A stretch of DNA of 64,000 bases. Origin: SZAS-103 sp038216155. GTDB lineage: Bacteria > Pseudomonadota > Gammaproteobacteria > Xanthomonadales > Xanthomonadaceae. Position 1 is the stretch's first letter; every line of letters begins with the position of its first letter. The notes under the pieces were generated by a model. That model saw nothing but the letters and a program-made list of their open reading frames with translations, was not told the DNA's origin and did no database searches. A program made the position numbers and the translations under genes. The stretch lies in assembly GCA_038216155.1 (NCBI GenBank), contig JBBQQH010000004.1:9028-73027 (forward strand), read 5' to 3'. Shown in pieces: positions 35,494-44,900 of this stretch.

Positions 35494-36123
35494 ATGCCTG
35501 ACAAACCCCACGCCCCTGCGACCGAACGCAATCGTGCGCCGATCCTTGAGGTGCTGCGCGAATGCTTTGCTGATAGTAATCGGGTGCTGGAAATAGGCTC
35601 TGGCACTGGCGAGCATGCGGTGCATTTTGCGGCGCAGATGCCTTGGCTGACTTGGCAGTGTTCGGATCTGGCGGAAAATCTGCCGGGCATTCGTGACTGG
35701 CTGACAGACGCCGGCTTGTCCAACACGCCGACTCCGCTTGAACTCGACGCCGCGCGCCTGGCCGCGGCTGATGCGCCGTCGATCATTGCGCCAGGCGCGT
35801 TCGACGCGGCGTTCAGCGCCAACACCCTGCACATCATGGGTTGGGCGGACGTGGAATTGCTGTTCAAGGGCTTCGACCGTGCGCTGGCAGACGCTGCGAC
35901 GCTGGTGATCTACGGACCGTTCAACCGCGATGGCGCCTACACCAGCGACAGCAATCGCGCGTTCGATGGCTGCCTGAAGGAGGGCGATCCGCGCTCGGGT
36001 ATCCGCGATCTGGAAGCAGCCACCGCGCTTGCCGATGCAATCGGCTTGGGGTTAATCACCGATCGCGCGATGCCGGCCAACAACCGTTGCCTGGTCTGGC
36101 GGCGTGGCGCAGCAACCAATTGA
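35494..36123 (+). CDS. DUF938 SAM-dependent methyltransferase
   Basis: A 209-residue class I methyltransferase of the DUF938 family, whose substrate is not known. Family hallmarks are AATERNRAPILEVL-like opening (here PATERNRAPILEVL), the SAM motif VLEIGSGTGEHAVHFA, FSANTLHIMGW and VIYGPFNRDGAYTSDSN. The length matches the family. It is convergent with the exported Ig-repeat protein, with 40 bp between the stops. Confidence 0.9.
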   Translation: MPDKPHAPATERNRAPILEVLRECFADSNRVLEIGSGTGEHAVHFAAQMPWLTWQCSDLAENLPGIRDWLTDAGLSNTPTPLELDAARLAAADAPSIIAPGAFDAAFSANTLHIMGWADVELLFKGFDRALADAATLVIYGPFNRDGAYTSDSNRAFDGCLKEGDPRSGIRDLEAATALADAIGLGLITDRAMPANNRCLVWRRGAATN

Positions 36124-36163
36124 TTGGCTGCAGTGAACAAAGCGCCGCAGCCAGCGAAACGAT

Positions 36164-37858
36164 TCAGTACGGATTCGGCGGCGGAAACAATGACGCCTTG
36201 CGCACAGTCAGTTTGAACGTGTAGGTGATGCCGCCATAGGTCGCGGAAATCGTGGTCGACTGCGTCCGTCGCACCGGTTTGGCGACGATGTCGAATGCCG
36301 CAGAACTGGCGCCGGCTGCAATCGTCACGCTATCGGGCACCGTCGCTGCCCCCTTGTTCGAACTTGCCAATAGCAACACGGCGCCTGTCGGCGGCGCTTG
36401 CCCGTTCAACACCACGCTGCCGGTGCCGCTACCGCCTGCAGGCAGCGTCCCCGGGTTGACATTCAACGTCGTGAGTTGCGCGGCGGTCAGCGTCAGCGAC
36501 GCCGACTTCGATGTGCCCGAATAGCTGGCGGTGACGGAGGCCGAGGTACTTGCCGCCACGCCTTGGGTCTCGATCGCGAAGGTGGCCGAGGTCGCGCCCG
36601 CCGCAACAATCACGCTCACCGGTACCGTGATCGGTCCGCTGGCTGTCAGTGCGACAGTAATGCCGCCGGTCGGCGCCGCGCCACTGAGAGACACGCTTCC
36701 GCTTGCGCCGTTGCCGCCGACCACGCTCGCCGGCGTGATCGCGAGTTGGGCCACGCTTACCCCCGTCGGCGCCGGTTTCCAGCCTAATTGCACCACCTCG
36801 AAGTCGCTGGCAGACAGTGCGCCGAATGCGGGATTGAGCACGCCGTTATCCCAGTTCGTGTCGTACGACCCACTGATGTACAGGTCCGAACCGTTGTCAG
36901 CGACGATCAGTCCGTACTTTTTCATCGCACGAAAAATTTTCTGCATCTCGGGGGTGAATCCGGAAATGTTCTTGCTCGCCTTCAGCCGTAGTCGCGCGCC
37001 CATCGGCAGCGCCCCCGATTGACTGCCGGCGCTGTGCGAACCCGGATACACATGGCCGTTGCTGGAGCGCACGGTCACGCGAAACGCGTGATTGATGTCG
37101 CTGATAGTGGTGCCGTACGCGTTGAAAACCTCGTCATAGCGCACCAGCCCGGGCAGGATCGCCAAGCCGGCGGCGTCGGCCGAGGTCCAGCCTTCAGTCC
37201 GGCGATTGTTGGTCTTCAGATCAAACAGCGCGCCCGAACCGGCCCGCCAAACGCTGCCGTCGTACCAGACGTTGTAGAGCTCGTACAGCAGCTTGTTGTC
37301 GCGGTCGAGGATCAACAAATGGCGATCGGCGTCGATGCGCTGGTCGACGTTGCCAGGCGCGCCGCCCTCGACCCAATGCGCCTGCGTGATCGCCTGGGCC
37401 GGTATCGGATAAAACGCAAAGCTGGTGTCGGTCGAATGATCGACGCCATCGCTTTCGTCCGAATACAAGAATTGCACCGCCAGCTTTGGTTGGCTGCCAT
37501 CGACCGTCACGTATGGCAAGCCGTAGATGTCGACGCTGCCAGTGGAGACATCACCGCCGAAGTCCGGGTGCAAGTGGCGGGTGCCGCCGTTGTTGATAAA
37601 GGTGATGAAGTTTGCCGAATTCGAATCGACCGGTGCGCTACTGATGTCTGCGTTCCACCAGTTGTCGGCAGGCAACAGCGGCAAAGGTTGCGGCAGCGCA
37701 CCGCCTTGCATGGGCGCGGCGAACGCATTCGTGGCGATCGCGAACGACATCAGCGCCAGACAAAGCATTTGCAAAAGTAATGCGCGCGGAATCACTTCCG
37801 ACAGAAAACCATTTGAGTGCGAGCAGATCGGCAACGAGCTGCAATCGAAAAAACGCAT
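36164..37858 (-). CDS. Exported protein with N-terminal unknown domain and two Ig-like repeats
   Basis: A 564-residue secreted or surface protein of unknown role. A signal peptide is present (hydrophobic about 26-46, ending AFA before P49), although the true start may be a GTG at codon 22 (VIPRALLL) that gives a normal-length leader. The central domain of about 310 residues begins LPLLPADNWWNADISSAPVD and has many aromatic and aspartate residues (DILDRDNK-type, HVYPGSHSAG); I recall similar domains in exported proteins of actinobacteria and myxobacteria but cannot name an activity. Two beta-sandwich repeats of about 95 residues follow (about 365-458 and 459-555), each with an AAGATSA/AAGASSA turn. 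No anchor is visible. Confidence 0.75.
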   Translation of the reverse strand: MRFFDCSSLPICSHSNGFLSEVIPRALLLQMLCLALMSFAIATNAFAAPMQGGALPQPLPLLPADNWWNADISSAPVDSNSANFITFINNGGTRHLHPDFGGDVSTGSVDIYGLPYVTVDGSQPKLAVQFLYSDESDGVDHSTDTSFAFYPIPAQAITQAHWVEGGAPGNVDQRIDADRHLLILDRDNKLLYELYNVWYDGSVWRAGSGALFDLKTNNRRTEGWTSADAAGLAILPGLVRYDEVFNAYGTTISDINHAFRVTVRSSNGHVYPGSHSAGSQSGALPMGARLRLKASKNISGFTPEMQKIFRAMKKYGLIVADNGSDLYISGSYDTNWDNGVLNPAFGALSASDFEVVQLGWKPAPTGVSVAQLAITPASVVGGNGASGSVSLSGAAPTGGITVALTASGPITVPVSVIVAAGATSATFAIETQGVAASTSASVTASYSGTSKSASLTLTAAQLTTLNVNPGTLPAGGSGTGSVVLNGQAPPTGAVLLLASSNKGAATVPDSVTIAAGASSAAFDIVAKPVRRTQSTTISATYGGITYTFKLTVRKASLFPPPNPY

Positions 37859-38114
37859 GACAACCTCCCGGCGGTCGCGTCAGGGGAGGCCGGTGCAGAA
37901 AGCGCTTCGCACGCGATGCGTCACCGGATACTCGCGACTGCGGCAGCATTTATAGCACCATCCGACTGCAGCAGTTTGCGTGGGTCGGTTGGCTTGCGGC
38001 CGGGTGCTTCTGCTGTTTCGTTTGAGGGCCTACAGCACCCCCCAGCCTCCCCGGCACGCTGCGCGAGCAAGAGGCTGAGCTGTTAGGCGCACGCGGTGCC
38101 GAGCGCGCAAGCAA

Positions 38115-40841
38115 TTACTTTTGCGTGGCGAATTTCGGCAGCGATTGCTTGCAGGTTTCCAGATCCGTCCAAGGGTCGACTTTCAATGACGCCGAACGCT
38201 TGCGCGCAGCAACCAGGTCGAATTGGTCGGGGCGCTTGATCCGGCCCAATTCGCTCCACGCCAACGGCATTGCGACGCCCGCACCCTCGCGTGCGCGCAG
38301 CGACCAACCGGTGACGCTGGTCGCGCCGCGCGCGTTACGCAGCCAGTCGACAAAAATCTTCCCGTTGCGCTGCGCCTTGCTGGCCGTGGCCAGATAGGTC
38401 AGCGGTGCATGCGCTGCTAGCGCGTTGGCGAATGCCTCGCAAAACGCTTTCACCTGCGGCCAACCCGGGCCACGCCGGATCGGTACCACCACGTGCAGTC
38501 CCTTGCCGCCCGACAAGCGGACCCAGCTCTGCAGGTCGGCATCGAGCAGGCGCGCGCGAATGTCGCGGCCGGCTGCGATGACCGTTTTCCACGCAACACC
38601 TTCGCCAGGATCCAGGTCGAACACCATGCGATCGGGACGCTCGGGTTTGTCCACCCGCGCGCCCCAGGGATGGAACTCCAGCGTGTTCATCTGCACCAGC
38701 TCCAGCAACCCGTCGAGATCCTTGATGTAGACGTAAGGTTCTCGATCGCCATCCCTTTCCGACAGCTCGATTGCATGCACGCGCTTGCCCAGCGTCGTCG
38801 CGTGGTGTTTCTGGAAAAAACATTGACCGCCAACGCCATCGGGGCAACGCAGCAACGACAGCGGACGATTTGCAAGCTCCGGCAGCATCCATTGCGCGAC
38901 CGCGCGGTAGTAGTCGGCTACGTCGCCCTTGGTGAGTTTTTGTTTCGGATAGACGATGCGTTCGGGATGGCTGATGCGGGTCGAATTGGCAACGACGTCG
39001 GCCGCGGCATCCGACTTCCTTGCGCCTTCACGCGCGGCGGCAGAGTTCTTCGCGGCACGACCATCGCCGGACTTCCGCTTTGATGTTGACGCTTTCGCGC
39101 GCGCGTCTTTATCTGTGTCTGTCATGCCCAGATCCTCCGCTGATTTGTCCTCGCGCAGGCGCTGGAAACTGGCCTGCCGCAACAACCCTTCCTTGCCCCA
39201 GCCGCGATAGGCGACTTCCGCGACCAGCTCAGGTTCCACCCAGGTCACGTCGTGCGCGGCGAATGGCACGTGCGCCGGCAACTCGACGCTGCGGGAATCG
39301 CGCTGCAGTGCCGACAACTGCTCGCTCAACACCTTCAAGGTGGCATCGTCGTAGCCGGTGCCGACGCGTCCGACATAGTGCAACGCGCCTTCGCGCACGT
39401 CGGCCATCAGTAGCGATCCGAATCCGCTGCGCGACCCTTTTGGATTGGTGTAGCCGACGATCAGGAAGTCATCCGACTGCGCATGCTTGAGCTTGAGCCA
39501 ATCCGGTGAGCGCTTATGCACGTAATGCGAATCCACGCGCTTGCTGATGATGCCTTCGAGCCCTTGCTCGCCGCTGGCGGCGAACACCTGTGGCCCATGC
39601 CCGACCACATGCACGCTGTAGGCGAGCGCGTCATCGCCGGCGTATGCCAGCAACGATTCGAGCAGCCGCTTGCGTTCGATCAGTGCAACGTGAGTGAGAT
39701 CGATACCTTCCAGCGCCGGCAGGTCGAACAGCAAATAACGCAATGGCGCGTTGGCAGTGCCCTTGATCGTGTGCTGCAACCCTGCAAAATCGCTGCGGCC
39801 TTCGCTATCCAGCGCGACCAGCTCGCCGTCGAAACGTGCCGACTCGACCGGCAGCGCTTCCAGCGCGCGCGCGATCTGCGGAAAATCCGTTGTCCAGTCC
39901 AGTCCGTTGCGCGATCGCAGTTTCACTGCTCCGTCCTCGAGATCGGCCAACAATCGATAGCCGTCCCACTTGACTTCGTGCAGCCACTTTTCGTCGCGCG
40001 GTGGCGTGCTGCCAAGCGTGGCCAGCTGGGGTTTGAAGCCAACGGCTAGCGGCGTCTTCCGCGCTCCTGCCAATACCATTGCCTCCGCACGCCAGTCGAT
40101 CGTGTTGCCTTTACGTTTGCGCGCGATCGGTGTTTTCGACGATGACTTTGCGGCGCGTTTTTTCTTCGGCGCAGCGGCTGCGGGATTGTCTCGCGTTCGT
40201 TTCTTCGCGCTGCTTTTGACTTCAGCACCCGGCAACCCGCGCTCGCCCTTGCCGGAAATCCACTGCCGTCCAATGTGTGCCGACGACTCCGGACCGGGCT
40301 CGACCTCAACCAGTTCGTTGGCGTCGGTGTCGGCCGCAAACGCGTCGTCGCGCTTGATCAGCAGCCATTGCGGTTTACCGCCGCCGCGACCGCCGCTCAT
40401 ATGGGTGCGCACCAGTTTCCACGCGCCACGCAACTTCTCGCCGTGCAGCACGAAGTCGAGCTTGCCCGCTGCGATGGCCTCCAGCGGATCGCCCTCGCAC
40501 GACCACACGCCGTGATCGAACACCAGCACGTGACCGGCGCCGTAATTGCCTTCAGGGATTTCGCCCTCGAATCCGGCGTATGGCAGCGGATGATCCTCAA
40601 CCTGCACCGCGAGGCGCTTTTCGCCCGGGCGCAGCGACGGGCCTTTCGGCACCGCCCAGCTTTTCAGCGCGCCGTCTGCTTCGAGTCGGAAATCAAAATG
40701 CCGCGCGCGTGCGTTGTGCAGCTGCACCACGAAGATCGGCCGCTTGCCCGGGCCGCGTTTCGCGCGGGCTTTGACGCTGTCGTCGGCCGGTTCTGGCGTG
40801 TCGGCGAAGCGCCGCTTGCGCGCGTATTCGCGCAGGCTCAC
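38115..40841 (-). CDS. ligD: Multifunctional DNA ligase LigD
   Basis: LigD processes and seals DNA ends in bacterial non-homologous end joining together with Ku. The 908 residues have the domain order phosphoesterase, ligase, polymerase, as in Pseudomonas. The phosphoesterase (about 1-170) has H42, H48, D50 and H84 in place. A basic Lys/Arg linker follows (about 205-250). The ATP-dependent ligase (about 265-570) has the AMP lysine K291 in EVKWDGYRLL. After a second basic linker comes the polymerase (about 620-908) with RISHPERIVYPKQKLTKGD, the metal motif MVFDLDPGEG and RLSGGKGLHVVVP. The start is GTG, three bases after the ku stop, so translation is coupled. Confidence 0.97.
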   Translation of the reverse strand: MSLREYARKRRFADTPEPADDSVKARAKRGPGKRPIFVVQLHNARARHFDFRLEADGALKSWAVPKGPSLRPGEKRLAVQVEDHPLPYAGFEGEIPEGNYGAGHVLVFDHGVWSCEGDPLEAIAAGKLDFVLHGEKLRGAWKLVRTHMSGGRGGGKPQWLLIKRDDAFAADTDANELVEVEPGPESSAHIGRQWISGKGERGLPGAEVKSSAKKRTRDNPAAAAPKKKRAAKSSSKTPIARKRKGNTIDWRAEAMVLAGARKTPLAVGFKPQLATLGSTPPRDEKWLHEVKWDGYRLLADLEDGAVKLRSRNGLDWTTDFPQIARALEALPVESARFDGELVALDSEGRSDFAGLQHTIKGTANAPLRYLLFDLPALEGIDLTHVALIERKRLLESLLAYAGDDALAYSVHVVGHGPQVFAASGEQGLEGIISKRVDSHYVHKRSPDWLKLKHAQSDDFLIVGYTNPKGSRSGFGSLLMADVREGALHYVGRVGTGYDDATLKVLSEQLSALQRDSRSVELPAHVPFAAHDVTWVEPELVAEVAYRGWGKEGLLRQASFQRLREDKSAEDLGMTDTDKDARAKASTSKRKSGDGRAAKNSAAAREGARKSDAAADVVANSTRISHPERIVYPKQKLTKGDVADYYRAVAQWMLPELANRPLSLLRCPDGVGGQCFFQKHHATTLGKRVHAIELSERDGDREPYVYIKDLDGLLELVQMNTLEFHPWGARVDKPERPDRMVFDLDPGEGVAWKTVIAAGRDIRARLLDADLQSWVRLSGGKGLHVVVPIRRGPGWPQVKAFCEAFANALAAHAPLTYLATASKAQRNGKIFVDWLRNARGATSVTGWSLRAREGAGVAMPLAWSELGRIKRPDQFDLVAARKRSASLKVDPWTDLETCKQSLPKFATQK

Positions 40842-40844
40842 GGA

Positions 40845-41843
40845 TCAGGCCGTCTTGCGGCGAGCCGGTGCTTTCGCCGTCGCTGCCTTGGAAGCCTTTT
40901 TTGTCGCGGCCTTCTTCGTCGACTTCTTCGCGGTCGATTTCTTCGTCGTGGCCTTCTTGCCGCCGGATTTTCCGCTGGGCTTGGAACCGCTTGACTTCGA
41001 CACCGGAACTTTCCGCGCAGCATCCTTCTTCGCGGGCGTGCGCTTGTTGGTTTCCAGGCTCTTCTTCAGCAGCGACATGAAGTCGACCACATTGGTCGCC
41101 GCATTTTCCGGAGTGGCGGACTCGCCTTCGTCCGCACGCGACACCAAGCCGTCGGACTTCATCCGCTTCTCGATCACTTTTTGCAGCCGATCGCGAAATT
41201 CATCCTTGTATTCGTCTGGCTTCCACTTACCGGCCATCGATTCGATCAGTTGCGTAGCCATGTCCATCTCCTTGTCGCTGACACGCCACTTCGCGACGCC
41301 GCCTTTGGGCAGCTTGTAGTCGGAGGCATCAACCAGCTCCTGCGGAAAGCGCAGCAACATCAGCATCAACGCATCGCCCTGCGGCATTACCATCGCCAGG
41401 TATTCGCGGGTGCGGATTACCACGCGACCGATGCCGACCTTGCCGGTTTTCGCCAGCACCTCGCGCAACAGGACGTAGCCTTTTTCTGCCTTCTTGCCCG
41501 GCTCGAGGATGTAGGGCTTTTCGAAATAGGCGGGACTGACATCGGCGGCATCGACGAACGCCTCAATCTCGACCGTCTCGCGATTCTCGGCCGCTGCCTC
41601 GGCAATAGCGTCGGAGTCCAGCACGACGTAGTTGCCTTTGCTGAATTCGTAGGCCTTGACGATTTCCTTCCACGGCACTTCCTCGCCGGTTTCGGCGTTG
41701 ACGCGTTCGTAGCGAATCGGTGTCTGGTCGCGCGCATCGAGCATGCGGAAATGCAGGTCGACCTTGCGCTCGCCCGACATCAGCTTGATCGGCACGTTAA
41801 GCAAGCCGAAGGAAAGGGTTCCAGTCCAGATCGGTCGAGCCAT
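40845..41843 (-). CDS. ku: Ku, DNA end-binding protein of NHEJ
   Basis: The homodimeric Ku ring binds double-strand DNA ends and recruits LigD. The 332 residues start with the family opening MARPIWTGTLSFGLLNVPI and include the HFRMLD and RYERVNAETGEEV motifs and the minimal LigD-binding region near 255-280. The last 70 or so residues are an AKKSTKKAATKK-type lysine/alanine-rich tail, as in bacterial Kus that bind DNA more strongly. The ATG at 41843 has GGAG ten bases upstream; longer in-frame starts precede this site. The gene is followed directly by ligD. Confidence 0.96.
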   Translation of the reverse strand: MARPIWTGTLSFGLLNVPIKLMSGERKVDLHFRMLDARDQTPIRYERVNAETGEEVPWKEIVKAYEFSKGNYVVLDSDAIAEAAAENRETVEIEAFVDAADVSPAYFEKPYILEPGKKAEKGYVLLREVLAKTGKVGIGRVVIRTREYLAMVMPQGDALMLMLLRFPQELVDASDYKLPKGGVAKWRVSDKEMDMATQLIESMAGKWKPDEYKDEFRDRLQKVIEKRMKSDGLVSRADEGESATPENAATNVVDFMSLLKKSLETNKRTPAKKDAARKVPVSKSSGSKPSGKSGGKKATTKKSTAKKSTKKAATKKASKAATAKAPARRKTA

Positions 41844-42175
41844 GGCGGTCTCCATTTGCCGGGGATGATGCATGCCCGCCAATGAGGCAGGATCTCGAGG
41901 GTAGCGCGGTTGCGGTGCAGGAGTCAGCGGCCGCCGCACTCTGTGTCAGCTTTCGCTCAGCTATTGCATGCTTCGCCCAAGCGAGCAATGAGGTAACTGC
42001 GTAATTGAGGACCATCGCCATCAGCAGGCAACGACTTGCGCGCGCGTGAGCCGGCAAGGTGCGCATGCGAGTGATCCTCAACTGAATCGCTTTCAAGCAG
42101 CGCCACGTCGGGATCTACTCCACGGCGTGGCGCAACTGATCAAGCGCGAGCCTTGCGGCGGCGCGCCTGACGCGA
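41844..42175. other. Intergenic region between a lipoprotein gene and ku
   Basis: These 332 bases must hold the ku promoter on the minus strand. I see no convincing gene. An 8-bp inverted repeat, GCGCCACG at 42100-42107 with CGTGGCGC at 42126-42133, lies 43 bp after the lipoprotein stop, but no T run follows on either strand, so it is a hairpin of unclear role. Confidence 0.6.
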
Positions 42176-42613
42176 CTAGTTGGGCTTGATGATGATGACT
42201 GGATCGACGTCCGGACCCAAGCCGCCGATTGTGTATTTGAAACGAAGATTGTTCGTCAGGAATCTTTTCTTTACCGCGACCTGCGCCTCGTGACGGCGAT
42301 TCGTCGGATCGAACGCCGACAGTCGGGCTGTGCCTACGGTTTCACCCTCGGCGAGGACGGACGGGCCGAAATCGATCGTGAATCTGCGGGTCTCAGCGGT
42401 CCGGCCGCGCCACGTGATCAGCGTCCCCGGCAGGACGGTGCACGCGTCCGGCGTTGGATGGCCAGTGGCATCGAGTTGGATATAGACCGGGGCAGTCGTC
42501 TTGGGGTCGGAGCCACACGCCACCGGTTCGACATCGATTTTTCCCTTCGTGGTGGCGCAACTTGCCAACCCTAATGCTGTCGCCAGCACGAACATCGTGG
42601 TCTTGTTTCTCAT
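42176..42613 (-). CDS. Small lipoprotein, function unknown
   Basis: A 145-residue predicted lipoprotein. The signal ends in LGLASC with cysteine 19 and alanine at +2, which predicts the outer membrane. The mature part is mostly beta and has no known motif; the segment VLPGTLITWRGRTAETRRFTI has the look of a small cupredoxin-like sandwich but no copper ligands are evident. GGGAGAG precedes the ATG at 42613. It begins 41 bp after the TPR protein on the same strand and is probably co-transcribed with it. Confidence 0.75.
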   Translation of the reverse strand: MRNKTTMFVLATALGLASCATTKGKIDVEPVACGSDPKTTAPVYIQLDATGHPTPDACTVLPGTLITWRGRTAETRRFTIDFGPSVLAEGETVGTARLSAFDPTNRRHEAQVAVKKRFLTNNLRFKYTIGGLGPDVDPVIIIKPN

Positions 42614-42654
42614 CGCACGCTCTCCCTTGGTTGATGGAACTGATCGCTGGAACC

Positions 42655-44676
42655 TCACTGATCCGCAGCCGATGCTGCGACTTTTTCGGTCGTCGGTTGC
42701 GTGCTCGGTGCAAACGTCTTCAGCCATGGGTTGGAGGCGATGCGCGCCGGGGGGATACCCATCCGCGTCGCTTTCAACACCCGCGCCCGCGCCAGCTCCG
42801 GCTTGCCAAGCAAGGCAAAGGTTTGCGCGTCCAGCAGGGCGACGTCGGCTTGTTCGGTAGTGAGTGTTTCAGCGGCCGCGATCGCTTCGCGCGCCCCCTT
42901 TTCATCGCCAAGATTGATTCGATACCAGGCCAGGCAGGCCAGCGCCTGCGCATCATTGGGCTTGGCGGCAACATAGCGCGCGACCATTTGCGCAGCACGC
43001 CCGTAGGCCGCATGCGCCTGCGAAGCGGTTGCGGGCACCGCCGCCAAGGCATCGCCGACATTGCCCCAGTTGCGATAGTCGGCCGGTTCCAGCGCGGCAG
43101 CGCGACGATAGTAGTCGGCAGCTTGCTCGTACGCGCCCAGCCCGAACTTGAGCGTTCCCAGGTTCGCCAGCACGTCGTAGGTCGGCTTGATCGCAAGCGC
43201 GCGATTGAATGCATCGATGGCCTGATCGCTGTCGCCACGACTCAGGTACAAGCCGCCCAGGCTGCTCCATACGCTTGCGTCATCGGGAGCGAGCGTCGAT
43301 GCAGTGCGGTAGCTGTCGATTGCCGGTCCGAGATCACCACTGAGGAAGTGGTAATAGCCGAGCTTTTTATAGATGTCCGCATCGCCTGGCCGCAGCACGC
43401 GCGCGCGTTCAAAGTAGGCCAGCGCGAGGTCGCCATGGCCGAGGTCACCCTGCAATCGCGCCAGGCCGATGTACGCAGCTGGCCGCAACGCCGGATCGCC
43501 GAGCGCGCGCGTGTAATTGTCCTGCGCCTTGTCAGCCTCGCCGTGGGTGCGATACAGATCGCCCAGTGCCAGCGAGACCTCGCGCAGTTGCGGATCCATC
43601 GCCGTGGCCCGTGCGCAGGCCGACTGCGCCAGTGCAAACGCCTTGGCGTCGCGCATGTCGTCGAAATGCTTGATCTCGGCGCGGCAAATGCCAGCCTGCG
43701 CGCGCGCAAAGCCGATGTCGCTGGACACCGCGCTGCCGAAATAATCGATTGCCTTGTCCAGCCGCGCCTCGGTTGCCGGCTGTCGCAGCAGTTGCTGGCC
43801 GCGCAGGTAGTCGTCGTAGGCTTCGAGGTTGGTGGTCGGGGTCAGGCGGCGGACCAGTTTGTGATCCTGCGGCAGCACGCCGAGCAGCGCGTGCACGACT
43901 TCACCGGCGATTTCGCTTTGCATCGCAAACACATCCGAGCGCTCGCGATCGTAGGTGTGCGTCCACAAGGTGAAGCCGGTGCGGGTATCGGACAGGCGCG
44001 CGCTGATGCGCAGGTGATTGCCATCGCGGCGCACGGCGGCGTCCAGCAACGTCGCCACGCCAAGGGTGGCGCCCAGTTGTTTGATGTCCAGATCACGCAG
44101 GCTTTTTGACAGTTCGGACGTGCGAGCGGCCACCTTGAGCCCTGGCACGCCGGCCAGGGCATCCTGCATTTCCACTGCAAGGCCCTCGGCAAAATAACCA
44201 TCATCAAGCGTGCCGCCCAGATTGGTGAACGGCAATACCGCGATCGACGCCTCGACTGGAATCCCGACCCCGGGCGTTCGGTTGAACCAGGCCCAAGTGC
44301 CGATCGCTCCCACCACCACCAGTGCGAGGACCCCAGCCAGCCACCACACGCGCGTCGAAGAGCCATCCTCGTCGGATGCTTCATCTGCGGGCAGCAAGTC
44401 CAGTTGCGTCTCAGCGTCAGTGCCGGCCGCGGATCCGGAATCGCGACGCAATCCCGAAGGCGTGAGGTCGTAGAACCACGACAGCAATACCGCAATCGGC
44501 AGGCCCAGCATCAGCAACCCGAGCAACAGGCGCATCGCCCATTTGGGTGCATCCAGCGTCTCAAACAGCACCTGTCCGCCCTGCAACACCACGAACATGA
44601 AAGCCACGTAAGCCAGTGTCACCTGCGGCACGCGGCGGCGGCGCAAGTCACGCATCCACACGCCCAGCGTCGACAT
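42655..44676 (-). CDS. Membrane-anchored TolB-like/TPR protein
   Basis: A 673-residue inner-membrane protein. Residues 10-75 form the RRRVPQVTLAYVAFMFVVLQ segment with two helices that is common in Xanthomonad TPR proteins, some of which are annotated as cyclase-related. A further helix lies near 112-132. After it a FlgO/TolB-like domain (ASIAVLPFTNLGG...GYFAEGLAVEMQDAL...SARLSDTRTGFTLWTHTYDR) occupies about 145-265. The rest consists of about eight to nine TPR-type helix pairs. No cyclase catalytic domain is present, so the protein probably acts by binding partners in the periplasm. The ATG at 44676 is preferred to an open extension to 44793. It is divergent from ggt. Confidence 0.8.
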   Translation of the reverse strand: MSTLGVWMRDLRRRRVPQVTLAYVAFMFVVLQGGQVLFETLDAPKWAMRLLLGLLMLGLPIAVLLSWFYDLTPSGLRRDSGSAAGTDAETQLDLLPADEASDEDGSSTRVWWLAGVLALVVVGAIGTWAWFNRTPGVGIPVEASIAVLPFTNLGGTLDDGYFAEGLAVEMQDALAGVPGLKVAARTSELSKSLRDLDIKQLGATLGVATLLDAAVRRDGNHLRISARLSDTRTGFTLWTHTYDRERSDVFAMQSEIAGEVVHALLGVLPQDHKLVRRLTPTTNLEAYDDYLRGQQLLRQPATEARLDKAIDYFGSAVSSDIGFARAQAGICRAEIKHFDDMRDAKAFALAQSACARATAMDPQLREVSLALGDLYRTHGEADKAQDNYTRALGDPALRPAAYIGLARLQGDLGHGDLALAYFERARVLRPGDADIYKKLGYYHFLSGDLGPAIDSYRTASTLAPDDASVWSSLGGLYLSRGDSDQAIDAFNRALAIKPTYDVLANLGTLKFGLGAYEQAADYYRRAAALEPADYRNWGNVGDALAAVPATASQAHAAYGRAAQMVARYVAAKPNDAQALACLAWYRINLGDEKGAREAIAAAETLTTEQADVALLDAQTFALLGKPELARARVLKATRMGIPPARIASNPWLKTFAPSTQPTTEKVAASAADQ

Positions 44677-44900
44677 CGGATCGACACCGTGTTTCGCCCT
44701 GCGATCATCGCGATCGGACGAGGTGCCAGCCACCGAAAATCTCCCCGCAGCACCGAGTCCGGCAGGGTAGGCACCAGTGGCGATGGAATGCAAGGCGCAG
44801 CGCGCGCATCAGCATGGCGACTGCCGGCTGCTTGCATGTGGCGAGTGTGGACTCGCTATCCGCGCCGCGGAGTACCATCGACGCATCGCTTAATCGAGGC

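Noticed and set aside
42100..42133. Terminator after the small lipoprotein gene
   Set aside because: The 8-bp inverted repeat has an 18-base loop and no T run on either strand.
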